Origin: Betaproteobacteria bacterium
Lineage (GTDB): Bacteria > Pseudomonadota > Gammaproteobacteria > Burkholderiales > SG8-39
Assembly (NCBI GenBank): GCA_004297625.1
Contig: SCTY01000014.1
Location: 1 to 49,643, forward strand
Direction of reading: 5' to 3'
DNA length: 49,643 nucleotides
Part shown: one piece after another, positions 1-7,337 of the stretch
Position numbering within the stretch: position 1 is the stretch's first letter
Layout of the letters: each line of letters opens with the position of its first letter
Made by a program: the position numbers and the translations under genes
Notes under the pieces: generated by a model
The model's database searches: none
Seen by the model: only the letters and a program-made list of their open reading frames with translations
Told to the model about the DNA's origin: nothing

Positions 1-111
1 TCCTTCAGATTCGCAGTCGCCCGCGACACCCTTGCCGTTCGGCTAACACTTCCTCCTGTCAGGCGTGTAATGGACTCTCACCATCAAGTGAGTGCGCCCT
101 GCCGGGCGCAC
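1..111 (-). mobile_element. 5' end of a group II intron (class C type), cut by window edge
   Basis: Read on the minus strand, the element starts at base 111 with GTGCG, the canonical group II intron 5' end. A self-complementary GCGCCC/GGGCGC stem follows. Further in come GGTGAGAGTCC, a GACAGGAGGAAG stretch, AGCCGAACGGCAAGGGTGTC and GAATCTGAAGGA, which I recognise from memory as domain I of bacterial group II introns. It lies directly behind the T-tract of an intrinsic terminator, the insertion preference known for class C introns. The rest of domain I, any reverse transcriptase gene and domains V/VI lie outside the window. The identification rests on recalled consensus, not on an alignment. 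Confidence 0.7.
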
Positions 112-139
112 AAAAAAAAGCGCGGCCATAAGCCGCGCT
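112..139 (-). terminator. Intrinsic terminator of the minus-strand transcript
   Basis: On the minus strand an 8-bp stem AGCGCGGC/GCCGCGCT (119-139) with loop TTATG is followed by an uninterrupted run of eight T. No minus-strand protein gene ends here, so the terminator most likely ends a short RNA that starts near 185. The group II intron begins at the next base. Confidence 0.85.
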
Positions 140-185
140 CCCAAAGAATCCACCCAAAACTGAGGAGGAGGTACGAGTGGACTCG
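112..185 (-). ncRNA. Candidate FNR-controlled small RNA with anti-Shine-Dalgarno motif
   Basis: An FNR-type box is centred at 225.5. On the minus strand a -10-like CAACAT lies at 197-192, the same spacing from the box as in the other promoters of this window, which predicts a start near 184-185. The transcript would run about 74 nt to the strong terminator at 112-139. It carries the single-stranded-looking stretch CCTCCTCCTC (160-169 region), complementary to Shine-Dalgarno sequences. FNR-controlled small RNAs such as FnrS and AniS are known in other proteobacteria; no sequence homology to them is claimed. An ATG at 193 lies upstream of the predicted start, so a coding role is less likely. 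Confidence 0.5.
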
Positions 186-218
186 GAAGTCATGTTGGCA
201 GGATCCCCGGGCCGGACC

Positions 219-232
219 TTGATGTGCATCAA
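219..232. promoter_or_regulatory. FNR/ANR-type box, perfect consensus
   Basis: TTGATGTGCATCAA matches TTGAT-N4-ATCAA exactly. On the plus strand a -10-like TAGAGT (254-259) lies 28.5 bp from the box centre, giving a start near 266-267, two or three bases before the pyruvate kinase GTG. On the minus strand the candidate small RNA lies at matching spacing. Confidence 0.85.
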
Positions 233-268
233 ACTCGGGCCCGATTGGCGGCCTAGAGTCGATTTCGG

Positions 269-2035
269 GTGGATCCGGGCGAATCTCTGCGGGCAGCCGT
301 TCTGGCCGTCCAGCAAGCCATCGAAGCAGCCGGGGAACGCGAGCGCGCGCGTATCGAAGCCGCGCTTCCCAAGCACCGGCCGAGCGCGCTCAACCTCGCC
401 CATTACCTGGCGCTGCGCAAGCTCGACATCCGCCACCTGCAGCTCGAGCTCGCGGCCCTCGGCCTGTCCTCGCTCGGACGCTCGGAAGGCCATGTGCGCG
501 ACGCGCTGCTGCGGCTTTCCTCCTGGCTTTCGGCAGAGCGCCTTCCGCCGGCGGGCGATAGCCTGGACCGCAGCAAGGGCGAGGCTCGTCTGCACGCCAA
601 TACCCGGGCGCTGTTCGGCCCGCGCCCGGCCGACCGGCACGTGTACATCATGGTCACCGCGCCCGACGCCGCGGAAATCGGCGAGCCGTGGGCCGACGCC
701 ATCCTCCAGGCCGGCGCGGATTTGCTGCGCATCAACGGGGCGCACGAATCGCCGGCAGAGTGGGCGCGCATGGTGGCCTCGTTCAAAGCGCGGGCGGCGG
801 CCCTGGGCAAGCCCGGGCGCGTGTTCGTCGATCTGCCGGGGCCGAAGCTGCGCACCGAGAGTCGGGAGCTGGAAGACGCCGTGCTGCACTTCCCGCGGCA
901 CAAGGACCGCGCGGGCCGCACGCTCCAGCCGACCGCCCTTCAGCTCGTCGCTGAATACCGCGAAGGCGCCGAAATTCCGGTGCCGCCGCATTGGCTGCCC
1001 CGGCTTGCCCCGCGCGACGTGGTCTCCATCACCGACGCCGGCGGACGCCGGCGCAGCCTCGTGGTGCGCGGGCGCAGCGAACGCGGCGCCGCCGCCGAGT
1101 GCGACCGTTCGCTCTACATCACCGCGGGTCTCGCGCTCGCGTGGCGGCGCGGCGACGCGCTGCTCGAAGAAGGAAGGGTAGGAGCGCTGCCGCGCCAGCC
1201 GCGCGAGCTGAAGCTCGACGCGGGCGACGGGTTCGTCCTCAACCAGGGCGGGAAAAGCGAGGACGCGGTTCCGGCGCTTGCGCTCGAGGAGCCCGCGGTC
1301 CTCGCCGCGCTGCGTCCCGGCGAGCGCGTCATCCTCGACGATGGCCGGCTCGTCGCCGTGATCGAAGCCGCGCGCGCGGACGGGCTGCTGTGCCGCGTGC
1401 AGCGCGCGCTGAAGTCGCCGACCCGGCTGCGCTCGGGCAAGGGCGTGTGCTTCCCCGACAGCGCGCTTTCGCTCGGCGCGATCGGGCCGCACGACGAGGC
1501 CGCGCTCGCGTTTGCGCTCGAGCACGCCGACGGCGTGGCGGCCTCGTTCGTGCACTCGGCGCACGACGTGGCGGTGATCGGCGCGCGTCTGGACGCTGCC
1601 GCGCGGCCCGGGTTCGGCCTCATCCTGAAGCTGGAGACGCGCGCCGCGATGCGCAACCTCCCGGAGATCCTTTTCGAGGCGCTCAAGCATGACCCGGTCG
1701 GCCTCATGATCGCGCGCGGCGACCTGGCGGTGGAAATGAGCTTCGAGCGCCTCGCCGAGATGCAGGAGGAGCTGCTGTGGTTCGGCGAGGCCTGCCATCT
1801 GCCGGTCATCTGGGCGACCGAGGTGCTCGATACCGTCGCGCACACCGGCGTGCCGACGCGCGCCGAGGTTACCGATGCGGCGATGTCGATGCGCGCCGAG
1901 TGCGTGATGCTGAACAAGGGACCGCACCTGCCGGCGGCCGTGCGCATGCTTGCGGACATCATCCGCAAGATGGAGAAGCATCAGTTCAAGAAGCGCTCGC
2001 TGTATCGCCCGCTCGAGCTGGCGCGCGCAACATGA
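269..2035 (+). CDS. Pyruvate kinase-like protein, no C-terminal regulatory domain
   Basis: This 588-residue protein resembles pyruvate kinase, which converts phosphoenolpyruvate and ADP to pyruvate and ATP in the cytoplasm. It has an extra N-terminal region of about 110 residues. The core keeps RIN-AH (about 154-159, replacing RLNFSH), VDLPGPKLRT (about 186-195), KLET (about 454) and ARGDLAVE (about 482), which hold the substrate and metal ligands, and TRAEVTDAA near 530. It ends shortly after the barrel, so the usual C-terminal allosteric domain is absent. GTG 269 is the only start after an in-frame TAG at 254 and has no Shine-Dalgarno; it sits at the predicted transcription start. The last 50 bp overlap the convergent nitroreductase gene. 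Activity as a true pyruvate kinase is likely but not certain. Confidence 0.8.
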   Translation: MDPGESLRAAVLAVQQAIEAAGERERARIEAALPKHRPSALNLAHYLALRKLDIRHLQLELAALGLSSLGRSEGHVRDALLRLSSWLSAERLPPAGDSLDRSKGEARLHANTRALFGPRPADRHVYIMVTAPDAAEIGEPWADAILQAGADLLRINGAHESPAEWARMVASFKARAAALGKPGRVFVDLPGPKLRTESRELEDAVLHFPRHKDRAGRTLQPTALQLVAEYREGAEIPVPPHWLPRLAPRDVVSITDAGGRRRSLVVRGRSERGAAAECDRSLYITAGLALAWRRGDALLEEGRVGALPRQPRELKLDAGDGFVLNQGGKSEDAVPALALEEPAVLAALRPGERVILDDGRLVAVIEAARADGLLCRVQRALKSPTRLRSGKGVCFPDSALSLGAIGPHDEAALAFALEHADGVAASFVHSAHDVAVIGARLDAAARPGFGLILKLETRAAMRNLPEILFEALKHDPVGLMIARGDLAVEMSFERLAEMQEELLWFGEACHLPVIWATEVLDTVAHTGVPTRAEVTDAAMSMRAECVMLNKGPHLPAAVRMLADIIRKMEKHQFKKRSLYRPLELARAT

Positions 2036-3020
2036 TTTCGCCGAGCGGCCGGCGCGCGGTGCGCGCTCGCTCGGGCTCGGCATAGCCCAGCCGGAAAACG
2101 TGCTGCGGCGCGCGCGCGCCGATGCCGAAGAGCTCGCCGAGCGCAGCGCGCGTCCCGGGCAGCTCGAGCGGCGCGCTGAACGGCTGGTTGCGGATGCCGC
2201 GGCTCTCGGCGATGAGCGCTACGCGCACGTAGGCTTGCCCGGCGCGCACCTGGAACATGCGGCGGTCATCGCGCGTGGAAAGCAGCGCCACCGCGGGCGC
2301 GCTCCTGAGCCAGGCGGCTTCCGCGTACGCCACCTGGCGCGCAAGCGGCAGCCGGCTCACGGCAAGCTGACCGAGCTTCGACATCATCCACGTCGTGCCG
2401 AGCGCGCCTTCGCCGATCCAGCGTCCGAGCTCCTCGCGATAACCATGGTCGGCGAAGAGGCTCTTCTCCGCGCTTTCGAGCAGCTCCGCAAGCTGGGCGT
2501 GCGCGTGCGCGCCGAGGAAGTGGATGGCCACCTCGTTGCCGTCGGCCGCGCGCGCCATCAGCTCGAGATCGCGCTGCGCCGGCGGACGCGCCGCATCGAA
2601 GGGCTTGTGGCTGGTGTGCCGATGCGGCACGGCGTGAAGGAGATCGGCCGCGGAATTGGGGCGCTTCTGCGCCTGGCGCAGGATCTCGACCCGGCAGACG
2701 TAGCTGTCGTCCGCGGCAACCGGAAAATAAGCCAGGTTCACGCCGAAGCCCTCGTAGTCGGCGGCGACGAGCAGCGTCTCGAGCGCGCAGCCGACGCTCA
2801 GGTACATCTCGCGGCGGTCGCGATCGGCGGCCGGAAGCGCGCGCGCCGGATCGGTGAAGACGTCGATCGCGCCGCCTTCGACGACGAAGCGCCACGGCTG
2901 GGAATTGTGGGTGGACGGCGCGAGATGCGCGAAGTGCGCGAGCCGCTCCATCGGGTCGCTCGGCACGCCGGCGCCGAACTCCGGCGCCCGCGGCCGCACC
3001 CGCATGACTTTCTCGCCCAT
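1986..3020 (-). CDS. Acg-type nitroreductase-family flavoprotein
   Basis: The 344-residue protein belongs to the nitroreductase fold, Acg-like branch: STHNSQPWRF near residue 36-45 is the typical FMN-contacting segment, followed by DRRE-YLSVGCALETLL, the second hallmark of the family. Acg-like proteins bind FMN, and several are known from hypoxia regulons (for example DosR-controlled Acg of Mycobacterium); their substrate is unclear. An FNR-type box is centred 45.5 bp upstream of ATG 3020, with a -10-like TAGAGT at 3037-3032, placing the transcript start about 4 bp before the ATG. An alternative start at 3005 would leave a leader of about 19 nt with a weak GGGCGAGA. The 3' end overlaps the pyruvate kinase-like gene. 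Confidence 0.8.
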   Translation of the reverse strand: MGEKVMRVRPRAPEFGAGVPSDPMERLAHFAHLAPSTHNSQPWRFVVEGGAIDVFTDPARALPAADRDRREMYLSVGCALETLLVAADYEGFGVNLAYFPVAADDSYVCRVEILRQAQKRPNSAADLLHAVPHRHTSHKPFDAARPPAQRDLELMARAADGNEVAIHFLGAHAHAQLAELLESAEKSLFADHGYREELGRWIGEGALGTTWMMSKLGQLAVSRLPLARQVAYAEAAWLRSAPAVALLSTRDDRRMFQVRAGQAYVRVALIAESRGIRNQPFSAPLELPGTRAALGELFGIGARAPQHVFRLGYAEPERARTARRPLGEIMLRAPARAGDTASAS

Positions 3021-3058
3021 TTCAGCAAATCACTCTAGACCTCCCGCGGCGCTGCCGC

Positions 3059-3072
3059 TTGACTTGCGTCAA
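3059..3072 (-). promoter_or_regulatory. FNR-type box upstream of the nitroreductase gene
   Basis: TTGACTTGCGTCAA fits TTGAY-N4-RTCAA. A -10-like TAGAGT on the minus strand (3037-3032) starts 28.5 bp from its centre, the same hexamer and spacing as at the pyruvate kinase-like gene. The site lies in the gap between the end of the pap gene and the nitroreductase start. Confidence 0.8.
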
Positions 3073-3098
3073 GACGGCGAGCAGCGGCGCAGCCGCTT

Positions 3099-4592
3099 TC
3101 ACCAGCTTTTCCCGAGCGCGCTTTCGATCGCCTGCACGAGCGTCGAGAGCACCTTGACGCGCGCGTGGTACTTGTCGTTCGCCTCGATGAGCGTCCAGGG
3201 CGCGCGGTCGGTGGAGGTGCGCTCGATCATGTCCGCGGCCGCTTCCTGGTAGGCGCTCCACTTCTCGCGGTTGCGCCAGTCCTCGGCCGTGATCTTGAAG
3301 CGCTTGAAGCGCGTCGCCTCGCGCTCCTTGAAGCGCCGCAGCTGCTCCTCCTTGGAAATCTGCAGCCAGAACTTGAGCACGACGGCGCCGTTCGCCGCGA
3401 GCTGCTCCTCGAAATCGTTGATCTCGGCATACGCCCGCATCCAGTCGGCCTCGGAGCAGAAGCCCTCGATGCGCTCGACCAGGACCCGGCCGTACCAGCT
3501 GCGGTCGTAGATGGTGATGCGGCCCTTGCGCGGCACGTGGCGCCAGAAGCGCCAAAGGTAGGGCTGCGCGCGCTCCTCGTCGGTGGGCGCGGCCACGGGG
3601 ATGGTGTGATACAGGCGCGCGTCCACCGCGGCGGTCACCCGGCGGATCGCGCCGCCCTTGCCGGCGGCGTCCATCCCCTCGAACACGCAAACCACGTCGT
3701 GCCTGGCGAATTTCGGGTGCCGGGTCGCGAGCGCGAGCCGGCTCTGCAGCTTCTCGACCTTCTTCGCGTAGATCTTCCTGTCGAGCGCGAGCTCGAGGTC
3801 CATGCGCGCGAGCATGTTCACGCGGTCGACCGGCTTCACGATCGGCGCCGCCTGGCTCTTCGGCACGCGCCGCTCCTTCTTCAGCGCGAGGCGCTTGCGC
3901 AGCGCTTCGAGCAGCACTTTGCCCACCGTCACGGCACGGTATTCGGCGTCCGAGCCCTCCACCACGATCCAGGGCGCCGCCGCGCTGCTCGTCCTGCGCA
4001 GCGTCTCCTCGCTGATGCGGTAGAACCGGTCGTAGAGCTCGAAGAAATCCCAGTCGCGCTTGGTGATGCGCCAGCTCGTCTTGGGATCGCTTTCCAGCGC
4101 CCGGAGGCGCTTCTTCTGCCGCTTCTTCGAAAGATGGAACCAGAACTTGAGGATCAGCGCGCCTTCGTCGGCGAGCATGCGCTCGAAGTGGTTGATCTCG
4201 TCGATCGAGCGGATCAGGTCCTTGCCGCTCGTGCGCTTGAACACCCGGTCGATGATCGGCGCCGTGTACCACGAGCCGAACAGGATGCCGATGCGGCCCT
4301 TGGGCGGCAGCGCGCGCCAGTAGCGCCACATCGCCGGGCGCTCGCGCTCCTCGTCCGACGGATTGTCGAAGGCGAACGCGTGAATGTGGCGCGGGTCCAT
4401 CCACTCGTTCAGCAGGTTGACGGTCTCGCCTTTTCCCGCGCCGCGCACCCCCGAGATCAGGATGACCACCGGGAAAGCGCCGTTCTTCGAGAGGTCGAAT
4501 TGCGCGTCGAGAAGATCGGCGCGCAGCTTCGGCTCGATGCGCTTGTACTCGCCTTTGGAGAGCTTGTGACCGAGCTCCGCGGCTTCGAACAT
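3099..4592 (-). CDS. pap: Polyphosphate:AMP phosphotransferase (two-domain PPK2)
   Basis: This protein of 497 residues should transfer phosphate from polyphosphate to AMP, forming ADP. It has two tandem PPK2 modules, as in characterised PAP enzymes. The first holds a P-loop GVRGAGKGE (about 48-56) but a degraded second motif (FGSWY). The second holds EGMDAAGKGG (about 304-313) and the intact DRSWYGR, so the C-terminal module is probably the catalytic one. The start ATG 4592 (MFEAAELGHKL) is preferred to the upstream ATG at 4655 because family similarity begins there and because 4655 lies upstream of the promoter. No Shine-Dalgarno is visible; the FNR box centre is 43.5 bp away. It supports nucleotide recharging when respiration is limited (inference). 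Confidence 0.9.
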   Translation of the reverse strand: MFEAAELGHKLSKGEYKRIEPKLRADLLDAQFDLSKNGAFPVVILISGVRGAGKGETVNLLNEWMDPRHIHAFAFDNPSDEERERPAMWRYWRALPPKGRIGILFGSWYTAPIIDRVFKRTSGKDLIRSIDEINHFERMLADEGALILKFWFHLSKKRQKKRLRALESDPKTSWRITKRDWDFFELYDRFYRISEETLRRTSSAAAPWIVVEGSDAEYRAVTVGKVLLEALRKRLALKKERRVPKSQAAPIVKPVDRVNMLARMDLELALDRKIYAKKVEKLQSRLALATRHPKFARHDVVCVFEGMDAAGKGGAIRRVTAAVDARLYHTIPVAAPTDEERAQPYLWRFWRHVPRKGRITIYDRSWYGRVLVERIEGFCSEADWMRAYAEINDFEEQLAANGAVVLKFWLQISKEEQLRRFKEREATRFKRFKITAEDWRNREKWSAYQEAAADMIERTSTDRAPWTLIEANDKYHARVKVLSTLVQAIESALGKSW

Positions 4593-4628
4593 GATCGGCA
4601 AATCGTCGCAGCCGCCCGACAGAGCGGC

Positions 4629-4642
4629 TTGACCTGCGTCAA
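4629..4642. promoter_or_regulatory. FNR-type box between pap and a divergent lipoprotein gene
   Basis: TTGACCTGCGTCAA lies in the 83-bp divergent gap. On the plus strand a -10-like TATTCT (4664-4669) starts 28.5 bp from the centre and predicts a transcript starting at the ATG of the lipoprotein gene (4676). On the minus strand a weaker GACGAT lies at the same spacing before pap. Confidence 0.8.
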
Positions 4643-4675
4643 AGACCCTGCGCACCCCGTGCCTATTCTGAGCTC

Positions 4676-5248
4676 ATGCGCCCGTCTCGCGCGCTGGTGC
4701 TGGGCCTGGCCGCCGGCCTGGCGGGCTGCGCCGCGCTGCTGCCGCGCGCCGAGTTCGCGACGCAGGAAACGTGGAAGGACTACGACTCGGCCGCTGCGGC
4801 AATCGACAGGATCGTGCCGCTCGAGTCGCGCCGCGCCGACCTCACCGCCGCGGGAATCGATCCGCATACCAACGCGGCGGTCGCGATTTTGAGCTTCTCC
4901 GATGTCGTGCAGCGCTTCGCGGTCGGCGCGGCGATCAAGCAGGAAGAACTCGACGAAGGCGTCCGTCGCTGCCTGACGGCGGGCAAGGCCTGCACCGGCT
5001 ACGCGGTCAACATTCGCCGCACGAGCCGCAAGCGCATCGGCAACTTCTGGCTCGACAGCTTCAACTTCCACCGCGAGACCGACGTTACCGGCTGGACTTT
5101 CAACGCGCTGATCCTCTTCGTCGACGACACGGTGGTGTACACGCTGCACGGCGGCCAGCCGCGGGTGCACGAGAAGGAGGTGACGCGCAATCCGCTCGGC
5201 CCCTTCCAGGGCTGGGGCCAGCAGGTCACGCCGAATCCTTTCGACTAG
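4676..5248 (+). CDS. Lipoprotein of unknown function
   Basis: The 190-residue protein starts with a short basic segment, a hydrophobic stretch and the lipobox LAGC (about 15-18), so it should be a lipid-anchored envelope protein. I do not recognise the mature domain. It is rich in charged and aromatic residues and includes a segment NFWLDSFNFHRETD and a following V-T-G-W-T-F stretch with a predicted beta-rich character. It diverges from pap and shares its FNR box. The ATG lies 40.5 bp from the box centre and has no Shine-Dalgarno, so the mRNA may be leaderless. The function is unknown; the context suggests a role under low oxygen. Confidence 0.75.
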   Translation: MRPSRALVLGLAAGLAGCAALLPRAEFATQETWKDYDSAAAAIDRIVPLESRRADLTAAGIDPHTNAAVAILSFSDVVQRFAVGAAIKQEELDEGVRRCLTAGKACTGYAVNIRRTSRKRIGNFWLDSFNFHRETDVTGWTFNALILFVDDTVVYTLHGGQPRVHEKEVTRNPLGPFQGWGQQVTPNPFD

Positions 5249-5639
5249 CGAGGGGCGAGGCGTCCGGCATGATCAGCTTGAACTGCGCCCGCGAGCGCCC
5301 GAGCGCGTGGGCTTTTTTCAGCGCAAGCGCGCGGATATTACATACTCCTCGTGAAAGAGCGTCGGAATGATGATGCGCGCCTCGCCGGTCCGGGAGAGCT
5401 CGGCATTCATCACGAGCCTCGAGATGCGGCCGTTTCCGTCCGCGAAGGGATGGACCTCGGAAACCAGGAATGCGAGATAGATCGCTCTTGGCAGGCCTTC
5501 GGGAACGCTGCGGGCGAGCTCCGAGCCCTCGATCAGCGTGCCGCGTACGAGCGCCGGGCGCGAGACGCCCTCGGCGACGCGAAAGAGCACGCCAGATCGT
5601 GTCGCCCGGCAGCTTGCTGAGGCACTTGCAACCTCGCAT
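5226..5639 (-). pseudogene. Decayed Fic-domain gene
   Basis: A minus-strand frame ending at 5318 encodes the Fic signature HPFADGNGRISR, followed by NAELS and RIIIPT-F-EEY, which are typical of the Fic AMP-transferase core. That frame stops right after this segment. A different frame then continues with HALGRSRAQFKLIMP, resembling the C-terminus of the same family, so about 50-60 residues seem to be deleted with a frameshift. The region before the core is also out of frame with the only upstream ATG. I read it as a broken Fic gene. Its 3' end overlaps the lipoprotein gene by about 20 bp. Confidence 0.65.
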
Positions 5640-5690
5640 TTGTCGCTATAAAGCTGACAAAATAACGAGATTGTCGCTACCGAGCTAACA
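5640..5690. repeat. Two operator-like repeats upstream of the Fic relic
   Basis: TTGTCGCTATAAAGCTGACA (5640-5659) recurs as TTGTCGCTACCGAGCTAACA (5671-5690), 16 of 20 bases identical, spaced 31 bp apart. The first copy has inverted ends TTGTC...GACAA. The position directly upstream of the Fic relic suggests a former autoregulatory operator; this is inference. Confidence 0.45.
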
Positions 5691-5702
5691 CGGCGCCCTC
5701 GC

Positions 5703-6086
5703 CTAGAGCTGCGTCGCGGCTTCCAGAACCCGGATCACGAGGGCGCCGCGCGCCCAGGGAAACTTGGCCTTCACCGCGTCGAACGCTTCGCCCGAGGACA
5801 CGATCTCGGCGGTGCCCGTGATCAGGCATCCCTGGCCCGGGCTGCGCGTGCCCTTCACGGCTTTGGAGGCCACCAGCAGCTGGACCCGGTTGTTCTTGCG
5901 GAGATTCTGTTCGGTCTTGTGATAGCGCCCGGCCGGCAGGACGATCAGGTCGCCCTTGATGCCCAGCGTGCGCATGTAGTGTCCCCAATTGCCGACGACA
6001 TGCGGGCCGTCGTCGCCGCTTGTCACGATCGCCATGAACTCGGTTGCTTCGCACACTTCGCGGCAAGTGCCTTCTATCTTTGCCAT
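5703..6086 (-). CDS. Pyridoxamine 5'-phosphate oxidase-like FMN-binding family protein
   Basis: The 127-residue protein has the size and pattern of the small split-barrel FMN-binding family: a segment MAIVTSGDDGPHVVGNWG near 18-35, LIVLPAGRYHKTEQNLRKN near 46-64, and LITGTAEIV near 89-97. These proteins bind flavin or a related cofactor; the substrate cannot be read from sequence. The start ATG 6086 follows a good Shine-Dalgarno (GGAGGTGAT) and a perfect -10 TATAAT at 6119-6114, which rejects the longer frame starting at 6206. No FNR box is visible here, unlike at several neighbours. Confidence 0.75.
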   Translation of the reverse strand: MAKIEGTCREVCEATEFMAIVTSGDDGPHVVGNWGHYMRTLGIKGDLIVLPAGRYHKTEQNLRKNNRVQLLVASKAVKGTRSPGQGCLITGTAEIVSSGEAFDAVKAKFPWARGALVIRVLEAATQL

Positions 6087-6113
6087 CAGATCACCTCCAG
6101 TTGGACGAGGCAA

Positions 6114-6119
6114 ATTATA
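6114..6119 (-). promoter_or_regulatory. -10 hexamer TATAAT for the flavin-binding-type gene
   Basis: A perfect TATAAT on the minus strand lies about 28 bp before the ATG at 6086, with GGAGGTGAT between. No convincing -35 is seen at 17 bp. The 169-bp gap 6087-6255 holds nothing else that I can identify. Confidence 0.55.
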
Positions 6120-6255
6120 GGGAGGAGGGAATCGGCGGCGCGCGCATCTCGCGGCATGATGAGCGGCACGCGCGCTTTGCCCGCCGCGGCGACGAGACGC
6201 GCGCAAGGTTCTCCACGGTCTGCATCGAGAGCGGCGCGTTCCGCGGGGCCGGCGC

Positions 6256-7077
6256 TTAGTGCGCCATCAGCACCGGCACGGTCATCGAGTCGAGCACGGT
6301 GCGCGTGGCACCGCCCAGCGCCAGCTCGCGCAGGCGCGAATGCCCGTAGCCGCCCATGACGAGCAGGTCGGCGTTCGCGTCGGCGACGCGCGACAGAATC
6401 TGCGAGCCGACGTCGATTTCGGGAGCGCACTGGCTCGCGGCCGCCGCCTTGACGCCGTGGCGCGCGAGGAAAAGCGCGATGTCCGCGCCGGCGACCTCGC
6501 CGTGCGCGTCTTCTTCCGGGCAGAAGGCGACGATCTCGACCGATTGCGCCTGCGCGAGGATCGGCAGCGCATCGCTTACCGCGCGCGCCGCCTCGCGGCC
6601 CGCGTTCCAGGCGATGAGGACGCGTTTGCCCACGTCGCGGAAGCGCCCGGTATACGGCACGAAAAGCACCGGCCGGCCGGCGGACAGCAGCACCTCCTCG
6701 GCGAAGGCGCGCGCGGCCGCCTGCTCGGGCTCGGGCTGGCCGAGGACCACGAGATCGGCGTAGCGCGCGCTCAAGCGCACGGCGTTGAAGGCGTCCTGCG
6801 ACGACACGCGCCACTCGGCCGCGCCCGCGCCCGGCCGCTCGGCGCGGCGGAACTCGGCCTCGGCGGCGCGCGCCGCCTCGCCGCGCCGGCGCGCCTCGAT
6901 TTCGCGCACCACGGGCCCCGCTTCGGCGAGCGCGTACGACGGGATGCGCGCCGCGTCCAGCGCGAAGAGCGCCACGAGATGCGCGTCGAACCGGCCCGCG
7001 AGCTCGAAGGCGAGGTTGAGGCGCTCGGCGCGCCGCGGCTGATCGTCCAGGTGCACCAGAATGGTCTTGTAGCTCAT
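6256..7077 (-). CDS. Universal stress protein, tandem two-domain UspA
   Basis: The 273-residue protein has two UspA modules. The first starts YKTILVHLDD and the second starts near residue 150 (KRVLIAWNAGREAARAV). The second ends with the nucleotide-binding pattern MGGYGHSRLRELALGG, while the first has a degraded version, a common arrangement in tandem Usp proteins. Usp proteins aid survival under starvation, oxygen limitation or other stress. It is the last gene of the yqjD-yqjE-yqjK-usp run and overlaps yqjK by ATGA, so it is probably expressed from the FNR-box promoter near 8060. Confidence 0.9.
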   Translation of the reverse strand: MSYKTILVHLDDQPRRAERLNLAFELAGRFDAHLVALFALDAARIPSYALAEAGPVVREIEARRRGEAARAAEAEFRRAERPGAGAAEWRVSSQDAFNAVRLSARYADLVVLGQPEPEQAAARAFAEEVLLSAGRPVLFVPYTGRFRDVGKRVLIAWNAGREAARAVSDALPILAQAQSVEIVAFCPEEDAHGEVAGADIALFLARHGVKAAAASQCAPEIDVGSQILSRVADANADLLVMGGYGHSRLRELALGGATRTVLDSMTVPVLMAH

Positions 7078-7337
7078 TGTCTTCTCCGCAATAGCGAGTA
7101 GACGGGCAGCGCGCGCGCGGCCCAGAAGAGGAGCCGCCGCGGGCCGAGGAAGCCGAGCGCCGCCGCGATGGCGCCGACGAGCAGCGGATGCGCGCGCAGC
7201 GTCTCGAGCGCGCGGTCGGCCGCCGCGAGCTTGCGCACCGCCGGCGCGAGCGCGCGGGCGATCTCCTGGCGCTGCGCCGTGGAAAGCGCGACGAGCGCCT
7301 CGCGCCGTTGCGCCAACCGTTCGGGAAAGAACATCAT
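7074..7337 (-). CDS. YqjK-like protein
   Basis: This 87-residue protein has a basic N-terminal half, starting MMFFPERLAQRR, and a hydrophobic segment near residues 50-65 (HPLLVGAIAAALGFLGPRR), followed by a basic tail. Size, layout and position after yqjD and yqjE match the YqjK-like family, whose function is unknown. The start is within ATGATG at 7337-7332, overlapping the yqjE stop; the longer frame to 7430 would lie inside yqjE. Confidence 0.65.
   Translation of the reverse strand: MMFFPERLAQRREALVALSTAQRQEIARALAPAVRKLAAADRALETLRAHPLLVGAIAAALGFLGPRRLLFWAARALPVYSLLRRRQ

Noticed and set aside
177..1181. Plus-strand frame starting at GTG 177 with a strong GAGGAGGAGG before it
   Set aside because: It is out of frame with the enzyme and not protein-like. 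The purine run is the complement of the small-RNA CCTCCTCCTC stretch, and it lies upstream of the predicted plus-strand start.
59..2083. 674-codon minus-strand open frame opposite the pyruvate kinase-like gene
   Set aside because: It is a high-GC antisense shadow: arginine/alanine-rich, no family pattern, and it runs through the intron, terminator and promoter.
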